Source: Paenibacillus endophyticus (GTDB lineage Bacteria; Bacillota; Bacilli; Paenibacillales; Paenibacillaceae). From it: DNA of 64,000 nucleotides. The notes beneath the pieces are model-generated. The model was not told the origin of the DNA, did no database searches, and worked only from the letters and a program-made list of their open reading frames with translations. Position numbers and translations under genes: made by a program. Positions 34,699 to 44,241 of the stretch are shown in pieces; position 1 is the first letter of the stretch; the number at the start of each line of letters is the position of its first letter. The stretch spans positions 62,001 to 126,000 of the forward strand of contig NZ_JACHXW010000008.1 in the NCBI RefSeq assembly GCF_014192395.1. Direction: 5' to 3'.

Positions 34699-37467
34699 TC
34701 AAAACGAGCCTTTGCTTTGCACGAGAATATCGATTGGGTATCGCCCGGCATTTCGTCCATATAATGCAAGCCCGCCTTCATCTGCTGCGAGCACCAGCTT
34801 AAAGCTTCTTGAGGCATTCAGCTTCGCGGTAACCGTGCTCGGGAGAGTGACCTTGCATAAGTAACCGTATGAGCCTGCCTCCTCCAGCTTATTGTTAACG
34901 GCCTGATAGTGCCATGACAACGCGCCTCGGCTATCTGCTGGATTGTCGCGAAGGATGAAGGTCTCAACCAGCTCATCATCGATTAGAATGCTCAGCTTCG
35001 CCTCGTGGCGTTCAGAATCCGTCATATAATAAGTATTCGGATTGAATTCCGGCTCGTCAAGCGCGCCATGCATATAAGAAATATCATGCTGCTTCTCGAT
35101 GCTTCCTTCCACATTGCGCTTCAGCAGCCGCTTGGAGCTTGCTTCAAAGGCGAGCTCGATATCATAGATGGCCGATTGCTCGGACACGGATGGCAGCTCC
35201 ACCTGATAAGTAAAGCGGCCAGCTCCACCGCCATTTGCCTTATTGTCTTGAAGTGCATTCCAGCTAATAGGAAACGTACTCTCTGCGTAGCCTGCAGCCG
35301 GAATGCTGATTATGCGGCCTTCTGCTGTATATTTGCCATTAGCTGCTTGGCTGCGTACATCAAAGGTCACAAAATTGCGTGTAATAATGATGCCGTTAGC
35401 AGTCATTAGGCGAACCGCAAGCACGGATACGGCATCCTGATCTGGCATGATCAAGGAAAGAGCCGTTAAACGTTCCACGCCGTACCCCTTCCAATTAACG
35501 GTTTCATTGCCGGATGCGTGAACAATCCGCGTTCCAAGGTTGTCATGCCATAGCTCCCATGACAGCTGAAGCTCCTGACCGTGATATCGTTCCGCGAAGC
35601 TTGAGCCAAGCAGTTCAATAGCGAGATGGGCACCTGCTTGCAGCGTCTGGCATGGAGGTGCGTCAATGACGACAAAATCAGGGGTGTGAAGATCCGCAAC
35701 CGTCATCCCTGGCACGTACCATTCATAGCCAAACAATTTATCTGACCCATCTAGACGATAATACCCGTTATATTCATTGACGACGTCACGGAATTCGGTA
35801 AATACGAAGCCGCACATTTTGTCATGGCGACGGAATTCATTCATCATGTAGCGATAATGCCAAGCAAGATCGCTCTCCCCCGCGCCGCCATCGATCCCCC
35901 ACACATTCCCGCATTCGCTGTTCATAAGCGGTGCATCGGATTGCGTGTTGCCTCCAATATAATTGAAGGTAGAGCCACGGTATGTTTTTTCTACCACTTC
36001 AGTAACATGTGCTCGAAGCTCATTGTAGCCATTAATGTAGAAATGCCAGGTATTGATATCCGATTCCACATGATCGTAATTGCATGGCGAATTGTCTTCG
36101 ATAATCCGCGTTGGGTCAACCTGCTTTGCAAACCGGTACATGGAGCGAACCCACTCCTGCGTCTGCGGCAAGAAGTTATTCGGATGCGTGGCGTCTGTCG
36201 TAAGCGATGTCGATTCGCTGTTCGTCTTTAAGCCCCAGGTTTCATTGAACATGACCCATGAAAAAATAGATGGGTGATTGTAGTCTCGATCAATAATCTC
36301 GCGCGCTTCGTTTTCATACGATCGCTTAGCCTGATCATCCGGGTCTCCCCAGAAACAAGGCATATCCTCCATTACAAGAATGCCGAGCTTATCGGCCCAA
36401 TAGAGCTTGCGTGGCTCTTCCGGCTTGATATGAATGCGCACGAAGTTTAAACCAAGCCGCTTCATTAAGTGGATTTCATTTTTCATTTCTTCATCGGACG
36501 GGTAGGTGAAGAAGCCGGTTGGATGGAAAGATTGATCCAGCGTTCCATTCAAATACACTGGTTTTCCGTTTAACGTAATCCAGCGATAGCTACGATCACC
36601 TACAAGCGCGGTGGAGATTTCGCGAATCCCAAAGTAAGTGCTGACGGTATCGGTCTGCCCGTTGCTGCTTAGAACAACCTGCCCTTCATACAAATATGGA
36701 GATTCCGGACTCCATAGCTTCGGTGCTTCAACCTTAATCACAGCCTTGATGACATTCGTGCCTTCAGCAAGCTCAGCCTCAACTAGGTGGGTTACGGACC
36801 CTTCAGCGAATGTGAAAGCAAGTTCCGCTGAGCCACTCTTATTAGCGATAACGGTTGTAACGATTTCAACCTTGCCGTCTATACTTGTATTAAATTTTGA
36901 ATCTCGAACATAGTTTTGTGGACGAGCCTCCAGCCATACAGGCTGCCAAATGCCGCGGATTTCCCCATAGCCTTGCTTGCCCCGAGCTTGGTAATCATGA
37001 TCGTAATCCTCAGCACGCACGATAATCTGATTGCTTCCTTCCAAGGACCAAGCATCCGTTACATCAAATTCAAACGTACCATATCCGCCTGAATGGGAAC
37101 CCACTGCTATCCCGTTTACCCACACATCCGATTTGTAATCAACCGCGCCGAAGCGCAGAAACAGCCTTGACTCGCTTGCTGCTGGAGCCCATTGTACTTC
37201 TTTGCTATACCAAGCGATGCCCTTCTCATTGCTTCCTATGCCCGAAAGCGGGCTTGCCCATGAGAAAGGAACGATAATTTCTGAAGCGAATGACTTTCCT
37301 TTGGCTTGATGCCAACCTTCCGCCTTGCCTTGATTGCCATGATCAAACGAAAATGACCAGGTACCGTTCAGATTCATCCAATCCGCACGCTGCCAATCTG
37401 GGCGCGGATACTCTGCTCTCGGTATGCTTACTTGCGATGTTTGAACCATATTCGTAACCATTAACAT
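34699..37467 (-). CDS. Glycoside hydrolase family 2 protein (beta-galactosidase/glucuronidase type)
   Basis: A protein of about 922 residues. It has the GH2 order: an N-terminal jelly roll (LNGTWSFSFD, KSDVWVNGIAVGSHSGGYGTFEFD), an immunoglobulin-like domain, a TIM barrel with acid/base Glu in MFNETWG and nucleophile in NSECGNVWG, and a long beta-rich C-terminus of about 300 residues. It lacks a signal peptide and so is intracellular. I choose the ATG at 37467, preceded by AAAGG; 11 further in-frame codons lie upstream. The preceding gene encodes an unusual fused permease. The exact substrate is unknown. Confidence 0.9.
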   Translation of the reverse strand: MLMVTNMVQTSQVSIPRAEYPRPDWQRADWMNLNGTWSFSFDHGNQGKAEGWHQAKGKSFASEIIVPFSWASPLSGIGSNEKGIAWYSKEVQWAPAASESRLFLRFGAVDYKSDVWVNGIAVGSHSGGYGTFEFDVTDAWSLEGSNQIIVRAEDYDHDYQARGKQGYGEIRGIWQPVWLEARPQNYVRDSKFNTSIDGKVEIVTTVIANKSGSAELAFTFAEGSVTHLVEAELAEGTNVIKAVIKVEAPKLWSPESPYLYEGQVVLSSNGQTDTVSTYFGIREISTALVGDRSYRWITLNGKPVYLNGTLDQSFHPTGFFTYPSDEEMKNEIHLMKRLGLNFVRIHIKPEEPRKLYWADKLGILVMEDMPCFWGDPDDQAKRSYENEAREIIDRDYNHPSIFSWVMFNETWGLKTNSESTSLTTDATHPNNFLPQTQEWVRSMYRFAKQVDPTRIIEDNSPCNYDHVESDINTWHFYINGYNELRAHVTEVVEKTYRGSTFNYIGGNTQSDAPLMNSECGNVWGIDGGAGESDLAWHYRYMMNEFRRHDKMCGFVFTEFRDVVNEYNGYYRLDGSDKLFGYEWYVPGMTVADLHTPDFVVIDAPPCQTLQAGAHLAIELLGSSFAERYHGQELQLSWELWHDNLGTRIVHASGNETVNWKGYGVERLTALSLIMPDQDAVSVLAVRLMTANGIIITRNFVTFDVRSQAANGKYTAEGRIISIPAAGYAESTFPISWNALQDNKANGGGAGRFTYQVELPSVSEQSAIYDIELAFEASSKRLLKRNVEGSIEKQHDISYMHGALDEPEFNPNTYYMTDSERHEAKLSILIDDELVETFILRDNPADSRGALSWHYQAVNNKLEEAGSYGYLCKVTLPSTVTAKLNASRSFKLVLAADEGGLALYGRNAGRYPIDILVQSKGSF

Positions 37468-37632
37468 CACACAACCTTTCCAATTTGAGTACAGGATCAA
37501 TATCCATCAAATGTAGTTTTAAGTTAATCATAAATGCAAAAATAAACTATTTCGTAACAAGAATACGTCTTCATTTGCATATTTGTCAACTTAATGTTTA
37601 CCTTCATGCCTATAGTCAACTAGTTATTAATA

Positions 37633-37648
37633 TTTAAGTTAACTTAAA
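37633..37648. repeat. TTTAAGTTAACTTAAA palindrome, possible operator
   Basis: A 16-bp perfect palindrome in the AT-rich 240-base gap between the fused-permease gene and the GH2 gene. Related half-sites TTAAGTTAA (near 37518) and TTAAGTTGA (near 37585, minus strand) occur closer to the GH2 start. The repetition suggests binding of a regulator, but no motif family is recognised. Confidence 0.4.
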
Positions 37649-37711
37649 GCACAACTGACCTTATGCAACAATAAAAAAAGAGCTGTAATCAAACAACCCT
37701 CTCGTAAAATG

Positions 37712-39439
37712 CTATAGTTTTCTCATCTGGCTCGTTAACACTTCTGAAGTCAGCCAGCGTCGAAATAGGAAAAACAAAAGAATCGAAGGTAAACTTAACC
37801 ATGCGCCTAGCTGCATGACCTGCATCGCCGACACCTCTCCTCCTGAAAAAGTCAGCTGTTGAAATTGTGCGATTGGCGATTGCTTCTCAGGCTCTGTGAT
37901 ATAAAGATAGGATGGATAATAGCCATTCCATAGCGCGACAAATTGCAGTACACCTAGCGCCAGAAGCGGCTTCCATACCTTCGGGATAAAGAGCGTGAAA
38001 AACGCATGCAGCTCTCCTTTTCCGTTTGACTCGGCCAAATCTTTCAATTCGCTATGCCGTGCATTAAACATACTTTTGAGCACAAATACTGCAGCAAGGT
38101 TAAAAAAACCTAAAAATAGCTGCGGGAATATCGTACCTAGCATTCCCAGATTTCGTATGTATAACAATTCGTTAACCATTCCGCTAGCCATCACCATCAC
38201 GATTAACAAAAACAGCTTATATACGCTTCGGCCAGGCAGCCGTTTCACCGTGAGCGGAAAGGCGAGCGTTACCGTCATCAATAAAAAGACAATAACGGCT
38301 GCTATATCCACAGCGAGATAGACAATAACATTCCAAAGAGTGACAATCCCCTTCAAGGACTGATCGGGATTTCCAGAGCCTGTAAACGGATAAATAACAA
38401 GCATATAGAGCACAAGAACAACAAGAACGCTATAGAAACCCGCTAATACGATGCCCACTACGTTTCTTTGCGAAGAATTTGCCGCTATTTCGGTTCTATT
38501 CATTGTCGTTTGAAACAGCTCATTCAGAAAACGTCCTTTTACCACACGATACGCGGCAAGCGTGAAAACCAGCTGGATAATGAACTGGATGAACCATGCC
38601 GCCGTCGTGTGACTTGCTTCCATCGACATGATCCCCATTTGTTGATTATAAATATCCAACGTTGCCCCGGTCGATCTCGTCAACGGACTAACGATATTGG
38701 TAATAAACTCATGATCTAACGTGAAAATAGTGGAAAGCTGCAGCAGCATAAACGCAGATACAGCTCGAAGGGCCGGAAGTACGTTCAATTGTACATAGCT
38801 GTTTGAATGGACTTTAGGCAAATGGCTTGAGCTGGCATGCTTGGATGCAATCGCTGCGAGTGCAATAACGATCGGGATTCCGCATGTTTTGACGCTCTCA
38901 GCCACTATGATGATCACCCTAATCCATTCAGTGTCAGCAGCCACAAAAGCTTCCAGCGTGAAAAACGGCGAGCTAGTCGGCGAAAGCATGTAGATAACGA
39001 TATAGGCAAACACTACGGATGGAATGAAATACGGGATGAGAAACATCGTTGCGAATATTCCTCTCAGCTGCTTGGATTTCAAACTGCTCAATGCCAGTGC
39101 AAGTATGAACGAAGCAGCACCACTGAGCCATATATAGCTGGTTTTGATTACGATTGTATTCAAAACGACACTGCGGAAATCCGGATTTCCGAATAAATCA
39201 AAGTAATGGTTTAATCCCACCCAATCACTTTCAAACAAGCCTTGAAATACTTTGTAATCGACCATGGAAAGGATGACCCCATAAACAAAGGGAATAATCT
39301 TGAATATTGCAATTAACAGCATCGCAGGCAATACGATTACATAATGCAGCTTGTATTTCCATATCAGCTGCGGAATGCTTGCTTTGTTGCTTTGCGGCTT
39401 CGTTTCATTTTTCTGAATATTTGTTGATGCCTGTTCCAT
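37712..39439 (-). CDS. Fused ABC-type permease (two MalF/MalG-like halves)
   Basis: A protein of about 575 residues with two permease-like halves joined head to tail. The N-half (about 30-310) resembles LplB/MalF-type and the C-half (about 330-575) LplC/MalG-type permeases. The coupling loops are degenerate: the first reads AAIASKHASSSHLPKVHSNS where EAA---DGA is expected, and the second keeps ELKDLAESNGKGE. No binding protein or ATPase is encoded beside it. I choose the ATG at 39439 behind GAGGGG. Transport activity is uncertain. Confidence 0.75.
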   Translation of the reverse strand: MEQASTNIQKNETKPQSNKASIPQLIWKYKLHYVIVLPAMLLIAIFKIIPFVYGVILSMVDYKVFQGLFESDWVGLNHYFDLFGNPDFRSVVLNTIVIKTSYIWLSGAASFILALALSSLKSKQLRGIFATMFLIPYFIPSVVFAYIVIYMLSPTSSPFFTLEAFVAADTEWIRVIIIVAESVKTCGIPIVIALAAIASKHASSSHLPKVHSNSYVQLNVLPALRAVSAFMLLQLSTIFTLDHEFITNIVSPLTRSTGATLDIYNQQMGIMSMEASHTTAAWFIQFIIQLVFTLAAYRVVKGRFLNELFQTTMNRTEIAANSSQRNVVGIVLAGFYSVLVVLVLYMLVIYPFTGSGNPDQSLKGIVTLWNVIVYLAVDIAAVIVFLLMTVTLAFPLTVKRLPGRSVYKLFLLIVMVMASGMVNELLYIRNLGMLGTIFPQLFLGFFNLAAVFVLKSMFNARHSELKDLAESNGKGELHAFFTLFIPKVWKPLLALGVLQFVALWNGYYPSYLYITEPEKQSPIAQFQQLTFSGGEVSAMQVMQLGAWLSLPSILLFFLFRRWLTSEVLTSQMRKL

Positions 39440-39605
39440 GCTGGACCCCTCATTCATTTCCTAATTTTTTACTAAATTATAAGGTTTATCCGCTAAATTG
39501 TATAGATATCTATTGATCTCGCTGCTTCAGAACCTATTTGTAGTGTGCAAGCTCTGCGCTGTATAATAGGAGAATCAACTTATATGATCGTTAGGAGAAA
39601 CGCGA

Positions 39606-39815
39606 ATGGACTTCCGATTGGATCTCATTGAAAACAAGGTTGAATTTTTCGAGGCGTATGATTTAAAAACATTGGAGCAAAAGATTGATCAGCAAATCGA
39701 AAATAATAAAGGCTTGCTGCTAGAAATCCACCATATTAGCCATCATGCCGTATTTCATCCTAAAGCCGAAAAAATGCTCTACAGCGCCGTCGTTCATTTT
39801 AAAGCCAAAAAATAA
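39606..39815 (+). CDS. DUF2536-like small cytoplasmic protein
   Basis: A 69-residue protein with the pattern MDFRLDLIENKVEFFEAYDL, then LEQKIDQQIENNKGLLLEIHHISHH and a C-terminal SAVVHFKAKK, typical of DUF2536/YrzA-type small proteins of Bacilli. It has a ribosome site (AGGAG) seven bases upstream and a strong terminator after it. Function unknown. Confidence 0.8.
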   Translation: MDFRLDLIENKVEFFEAYDLKTLEQKIDQQIENNKGLLLEIHHISHHAVFHPKAEKMLYSAVVHFKAKK

Positions 39816-39828
39816 TGCCTATTTCATC

Positions 39829-39875
39829 AAAACGCTCCCGGCACTAAGCTGCCGGGAGCGTTTTTGTGTTGTTTT
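39829..39875. terminator. Bidirectional terminator
   Basis: AAAACGCTCCCGGCA pairs with TGCCGGGAGCGTTTT around a CTAAGC loop. It serves both the DUF2536-like gene and the convergent amidase gene. Confidence 0.92.
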
Positions 39876-39914
39876 TCGTTAAGGAATCTATCCTGCTGAA
39901 ACCATCAATTCCAA

Positions 39915-41366
39915 TTATATAAAGCTCCTTAGCGAAGGCGGCCGCCTGACGAGACTAGCCTGCTCGTATGAGTATGCCAGCTTGATCAGCTTCGGCTCCT
40001 CATATGCTCTCGCTGCAAAGGAAACGCCAAAGGGCACGCCTTTCTCCGTATAGCCTGCCGGTACGACGATGGATGGATAACCTGCACGCGATGTGATTCG
40101 CGCGCCGAAATCCGCCGGGAACAGCAGTGCGTCCAATTCATATTCCTTCATAGTCGCATCGAGCCCCCCATCCTTGCATAAACGGAGATCCGCTGCCCTA
40201 TCCCGCAAATAAGTCGTTTCTGTCTGTGTGCCCGATGTCGTCGTTTCAGCAGACAAGAGTGTCGATTGCCCGTACTTCAGCGTCTCGACTGGATGCTCGT
40301 TGTTGAACGCGATAATGTCCTTAAGCGTACGAATTTTACTTCCTGGCGGCAATTTGGACAGATAAGCATTTATCGAGGATTTGAACTCATTCAAAACGAC
40401 CGATGAATATTTGATCTCCCTAGCCGTGCGAATATCGGCAGGATCCACAATAACCGCACCTTGCTTTCTCATTACCTCGACAGCATCTTGAAATATCGCT
40501 AGCTGATCTTCCGTCAATTCCTCAAAGAAATAATCTCTTGGAATGCCGATGCGTGCACCTGCAAGCCCCTTTGAGTCAAGAAATTGGCTGTAATCGGTCT
40601 GCTTGTGCCAGATGCTCGTACCCATCGCTGCGTCTGATTCATCATATGCGGTAATGGCATTCAATACATGAACGGCATCCATGACCGTCCTAGCCATCGG
40701 ACCTGCTGTATCCTGCGAGTTCGACAGTGGCAGTATGCCCGAACGGCTTACTAAGCCAACAGTCGGTTTGATGCCAACGGTCGAGCTTAAGTTGCCAGGG
40801 TTCAATATCGATCCCGAGGTTTCCGTTCCAATGGAAGCCATGCAGAAATTGCACGCCACCGCTACGCCTGAGCCGGCACTTGAGCCGCCCGTTGGAGCAG
40901 ATATATTGTAAGGGTTAAGGACTTGTCCGCCGCGGGAGCTATAGCCGGATGGCATCCCGTCCGTCATAAAGTTGGCGAATTCCGTCATGTTCACCTTGCC
41001 CAGCAGAACGGCACCGGCTTCCCTCAGCTTTTTCACGATAAACGCGTCTTCTCCTGCAAAAGAGCCCGCCAGCGCGAGTGAGCCTGCACTCGTATGCATG
41101 TGGTCGCCGGTATTGATATTGTCCTTCAGCATGATGGGAATGCCATGCAAAGGTCCTCTTGGTCCCTTCGCAGCACGCTCGCTGTCTAGTGCTGTAGCAA
41201 TAAATAAGGCATCGGGGTTCAGCTCCAGCACGGAATTAATCGTCAGGCCGTCTTTGTCATGGGAGGCGATTCGGTCGAAATAACGCAATACGAGCTCGCG
41301 TGAAGTAAGCTCGCCTGATTGCAAAGCTGATTGAACAGATGAGATGGTTGCCTCAACGATTTCCAT
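39915..41366 (-). CDS. Amidase, amidase-signature family
   Basis: A 483-residue amidase-signature enzyme. The catalytic triad region is present: a Lys in MLKDNINTGD, the cis-Ser in PTGGSSAGSG near residue 155, and the nucleophilic Ser in IGTETSGSILNPG near residue 180. It resembles AtzF/GatA-like stand-alone amidases; the substrate is unknown, and as a monocistronic gene without GatB/C it is not the tRNA amidotransferase. No signal peptide is seen. Confidence 0.9.
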   Translation of the reverse strand: MEIVEATISSVQSALQSGELTSRELVLRYFDRIASHDKDGLTINSVLELNPDALFIATALDSERAAKGPRGPLHGIPIMLKDNINTGDHMHTSAGSLALAGSFAGEDAFIVKKLREAGAVLLGKVNMTEFANFMTDGMPSGYSSRGGQVLNPYNISAPTGGSSAGSGVAVACNFCMASIGTETSGSILNPGNLSSTVGIKPTVGLVSRSGILPLSNSQDTAGPMARTVMDAVHVLNAITAYDESDAAMGTSIWHKQTDYSQFLDSKGLAGARIGIPRDYFFEELTEDQLAIFQDAVEVMRKQGAVIVDPADIRTAREIKYSSVVLNEFKSSINAYLSKLPPGSKIRTLKDIIAFNNEHPVETLKYGQSTLLSAETTTSGTQTETTYLRDRAADLRLCKDGGLDATMKEYELDALLFPADFGARITSRAGYPSIVVPAGYTEKGVPFGVSFAARAYEEPKLIKLAYSYEQASLVRRPPSLRSFI

Positions 41367-41483
41367 ATCCCTATTGCCCCTTATATATTCCGAATGTGTG
41401 CGGTACGAGCCTAGTATATACTATATTTTGGCAGCTAACATCTTCTACTTCTATAGTCCCGCATGGAGCAATCGGTTTTAAAA

Positions 41484-41520
41484 CAAAAAAAAGAGAAAGT
41501 CCACTGTGGACTCACTCTTA
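41484..41520 (-). terminator. Terminator of the phoX-tatAC unit
   Basis: On the minus strand AAGAG-AGTCCA pairs with TGGACT-CTCTT and a run of T residues follows. It lies 16 bases after the tatC stop. Confidence 0.8.
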
Positions 41521-41535
41521 CTTGCTCATATGGTG

Positions 41536-42273
41536 CTATGCCGTCATTCCGCCTTCGCCTGCAAGCTTCAACTGCTTCCGATAAACGATCTTAGAGATTG
41601 AGATGCTGATCTCATAGAGCAAAAACAAAGGTACGATGACGATGATATCCGATAGAATATCTGGAGGGGTAATCGTGATTGCGACAAGCGCCAATATGAA
41701 ATAGGCAAGCTTACGCGCTTTCGCGAGCCTATTCGGATTCAACAGGCCAAGCTTCGTAAGGAACATGACAATGGCCGGCATTTCGAAGAGAAGACCAAAA
41801 GGAACTGTCATATGAATCATGAATGTAAAATAATTCTGAGCCGTATACATCGTTACAAACGATTGAGCTGCCATTTGATTCATGAAATGCAGCACCATGG
41901 GGAACAAAATGAAATATCCAAAGCAAATACCGATAATAAACAATAAACTAATTCCCGGTATGAACAAAAGTGCGGCGCGTTGCGCCTCCTTTGGAATGGC
42001 AGGCGTAACAAACTTCCAAGCCTGATAAGCTGCAATCGGAAGCGTAACAGCAATGGCAACCACGCCTGCGATCATCATATATACCCAAATGACATCAGAA
42101 GGTCCTAGCAGAACAAGCTTCTGATCCATATTCCTTACCAACCATTGATATATATCCTTAACATAAATGAATGCCGCAGCCATCGCCACTAGGAAAGCCG
42201 CAAGCGTGCGAATGAGCCGTGACCGCATTTCATCCAAGTGGCCGATTAAGCTTTGATCGTTCGGGTTGACCAT
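41536..42273 (-). CDS. tatC: Twin-arginine translocase subunit TatC
   Basis: A 245-residue TatC with six membrane helices. The N-terminal signature SLIGHLDEMRSRL is followed by family features such as FVTPAIPKEAQR and the conserved Glu in PFGLLFEMPAIV. It is the receptor for RR signal peptides. The ATG at 42273 comes one base after the tatA stop; a longer upstream frame lies in tatA and is not used. It probably handles the PhoX precursor encoded first in the unit. Confidence 0.96.
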   Translation of the reverse strand: MVNPNDQSLIGHLDEMRSRLIRTLAAFLVAMAAAFIYVKDIYQWLVRNMDQKLVLLGPSDVIWVYMMIAGVVAIAVTLPIAAYQAWKFVTPAIPKEAQRAALLFIPGISLLFIIGICFGYFILFPMVLHFMNQMAAQSFVTMYTAQNYFTFMIHMTVPFGLLFEMPAIVMFLTKLGLLNPNRLAKARKLAYFILALVAITITPPDILSDIIVIVPLFLLYEISISISKIVYRKQLKLAGEGGMTA

Positions 42274-42274
42274 C

Positions 42275-42490
42275 TTATTTGGCGTTCGACGCAGCCGTCT
42301 CAGGCGTCTTCTCTTCCGGTCTCTTATCCTCATCTTCACCATTCACAAGACCGCGCGTTGCCCCTTTGAACTCGCTGAGCGTTCTCCCGAAAGCACGTCC
42401 CAGCTCTGGCAGCTTCGATGGCCCAAATATAATCAGCGCAATGATCAGGATTAGTACTAATCCTCCGATTCCAATATTGCCAAACGGCAT
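42275..42490 (-). CDS. tatA: Twin-arginine translocase subunit TatA
   Basis: A 71-residue TatA/E type protein. One N-terminal membrane helix (residues 5-20) is followed by [21 protein letters not shown], the family amphipathic helix, and an acidic tail. The pair TatA-TatC forms a minimal Bacillus-type translocase. The ATG at 42490 is chosen because the protein then begins at the helix; the ribosome site GGGG is weak. A hairpin upstream separates it from phoX. Confidence 0.95.
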   Translation of the reverse strand: MPFGNIGIGGLVLILIIALIIFGPSKLPELGRAFGRTLSEFKGATRGLVNGEDEDKRPEEKTPETAASNAK

Positions 42491-42517
42491 ATGCTCAGCC
42501 CCATTCTCAGTTAATGG

Positions 42518-42542
42518 AGCCGCAGACAAATCGTCTGCGGCT
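42518..42542 (-). promoter_or_regulatory. Intercistronic hairpin between phoX and tatA
   Basis: AGCCGCAGAC and GTCTGCGGCT form a perfect 10-bp stem with a 5-base loop. No T-run follows on the minus strand, so this is likely a processing or attenuation element within a phoX-tatA-tatC transcript. Confidence 0.6.
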
Positions 42543-42562
42543 TCCCGCAAAACAAATTTCTG

Positions 42563-44209
42563 TTAGCCTAATTTAAAACCGCTAATCGCGACGACCGCGC
42601 ATCTCGCTTTTTTATCTCCAGCACGATGCGGCCACAAGCTCGAAGGCTTGCTTAAATCAGATGTATTCTCCCCTGGATGCTGAACCGATAAAAACAGGGT
42701 CTGTTCATCTGGCGTGAAAAATGGTCCTGTAAGCTCGCTCTCAATGGGAGCGGATGCAAATTGCAGCGCCATTGCCTGATCCGGACCGCTTGTCGGGATC
42801 ACGAATAGGCCGTTGTTCATAAATGATTTATGAACGCCTTTATTTTGACTGCTGCTTGAAATATCCGTGACGACCCACAGATGCCCGTTAGAGTCAAATG
42901 CTAAGTTATCAGGCGAGCTGAATCCTGATTGCCTGCCGCCGGCTGCAAAAATCTCAAAGTCGAATTCCAAAGCGCCCAAATCGCTGTTCGATTCGAAAAT
43001 ACGCGTAATATGACCGTGAATATTGCCGTGATTATCGTTGTTTGTGTGACAGATAAATACCGTATTGTCAAAAGGCGAGATTTCGATATCCTCCGGTCGA
43101 TCTGTAGGCGTTCCGCCAACTAATAGCGCAGCCTCTTGGCAGAAAGTGACAACATCGCCTTGGGTTTTGAACTTGCTCAGCACCTCCGGCTTGTCCTTGG
43201 CTGCTTTCGTTACCTCGGCAAGCGTGACCGGCATCCACTTCCCGCTCTTCAGATTGGCGACATAAAGAGTTCCGTCCTCAAGCAAAGCGGAGTTAGCCCG
43301 ACCTTTCAGCTTATCGAATTTGCCCTTGCTTATGAATTTATAGATGCATGCATCCTTCTTGTCATCCCCCATATACACGACTACTCGTCCATCCGGAGCT
43401 AGTCCCATTGCCGTATTCTCATGATTGAAGCGGCCAAGCGCCGTATGTTTTTTCAAATAAGACTTATCAAAGGGATCCACCTCAACAACCCAGCCATAAT
43501 GCGTCTCCGGGAGTTTGGAAGCAGCAGCCGTCTCTGCGAAGTTTTCCTCGCACGAGAGTACGGTATTCCAAAGCGTCACACCGCCGGAGCAATTCGCAAA
43601 CGTGCCTACTGCCGTAGTTGCTCCGCCAACAGCTGTGCTGCCTTTTGCGGGACCTGTAAGATCGAATTTGGTGAAGCCATTAATCCTTCTTGCATACGAT
43701 GAGGTTTTATCCATTTTCCATGTACCCTTCTCATCGCGGTAAACCTCGATAACAGACATCCCTTGGTAATAGAGATTTTTATGCAATTGATCTGCCGTCA
43801 TCTTCCCGTCCTTCACGGGTCCTATTGAAAATATCGTGCTGTATTCATGATTGTTAACGAGCAGACCTCTAACATTTGAGCCTTTCAGCGGAAAAAAAGC
43901 GTTATAGTCGCAGCCTGAGCCAAACTTTTCGCCCGCTTCATTAATCACATCGTCGAAAGCGGCTACTACGTCGTATTTGAAGTTTTTAGGCAGCAGCAGC
44001 TGGTCTTCCTTGGAGGGGGCAATTGGCTCGAAATAGCCACTCACACGATTCGTGTTAAACCCAAACAGATGATCGGCCGTAGAAGACATCGCTGACGCCT
44101 TTCCGTTTAACACTCCCAAGCCTGCTGAAGCAGTTGCGAGCGCAGCTGCGCCCGTACCTAAATACGAAAGAAAGGTTTTGCGGTCCATCGTTTTATTCAA
44201 CTTTTCCAC
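42563..44209 (-). CDS. phoX: PhoX family alkaline phosphatase (DUF839)
   Basis: A 548-residue secreted phosphatase of the PhoX type (DUF839). The signal reads DRKTFLSYLG followed by a weakly hydrophobic Ala-rich region, a Tat signal with Arg-Lys in place of Arg-Arg. The body has the family's Cys/Glu-containing features, for example NCSGGVTLWNTVLSCEENF near residue 200 and LGRFNHENTAMG near 245, which bind Fe and Ca in known PhoX. It releases phosphate from organic phosphates under phosphate starvation. The gene leads a unit with tatA and tatC behind a PhoP-box-like promoter. Confidence 0.92.
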   Translation of the reverse strand: MEKLNKTMDRKTFLSYLGTGAAALATASAGLGVLNGKASAMSSTADHLFGFNTNRVSGYFEPIAPSKEDQLLLPKNFKYDVVAAFDDVINEAGEKFGSGCDYNAFFPLKGSNVRGLLVNNHEYSTIFSIGPVKDGKMTADQLHKNLYYQGMSVIEVYRDEKGTWKMDKTSSYARRINGFTKFDLTGPAKGSTAVGGATTAVGTFANCSGGVTLWNTVLSCEENFAETAAASKLPETHYGWVVEVDPFDKSYLKKHTALGRFNHENTAMGLAPDGRVVVYMGDDKKDACIYKFISKGKFDKLKGRANSALLEDGTLYVANLKSGKWMPVTLAEVTKAAKDKPEVLSKFKTQGDVVTFCQEAALLVGGTPTDRPEDIEISPFDNTVFICHTNNDNHGNIHGHITRIFESNSDLGALEFDFEIFAAGGRQSGFSSPDNLAFDSNGHLWVVTDISSSSQNKGVHKSFMNNGLFVIPTSGPDQAMALQFASAPIESELTGPFFTPDEQTLFLSVQHPGENTSDLSKPSSLWPHRAGDKKARCAVVAISGFKLG

Positions 44210-44241
44210 TCCTCATTAATGTGATCCACTCATAGACAAGC

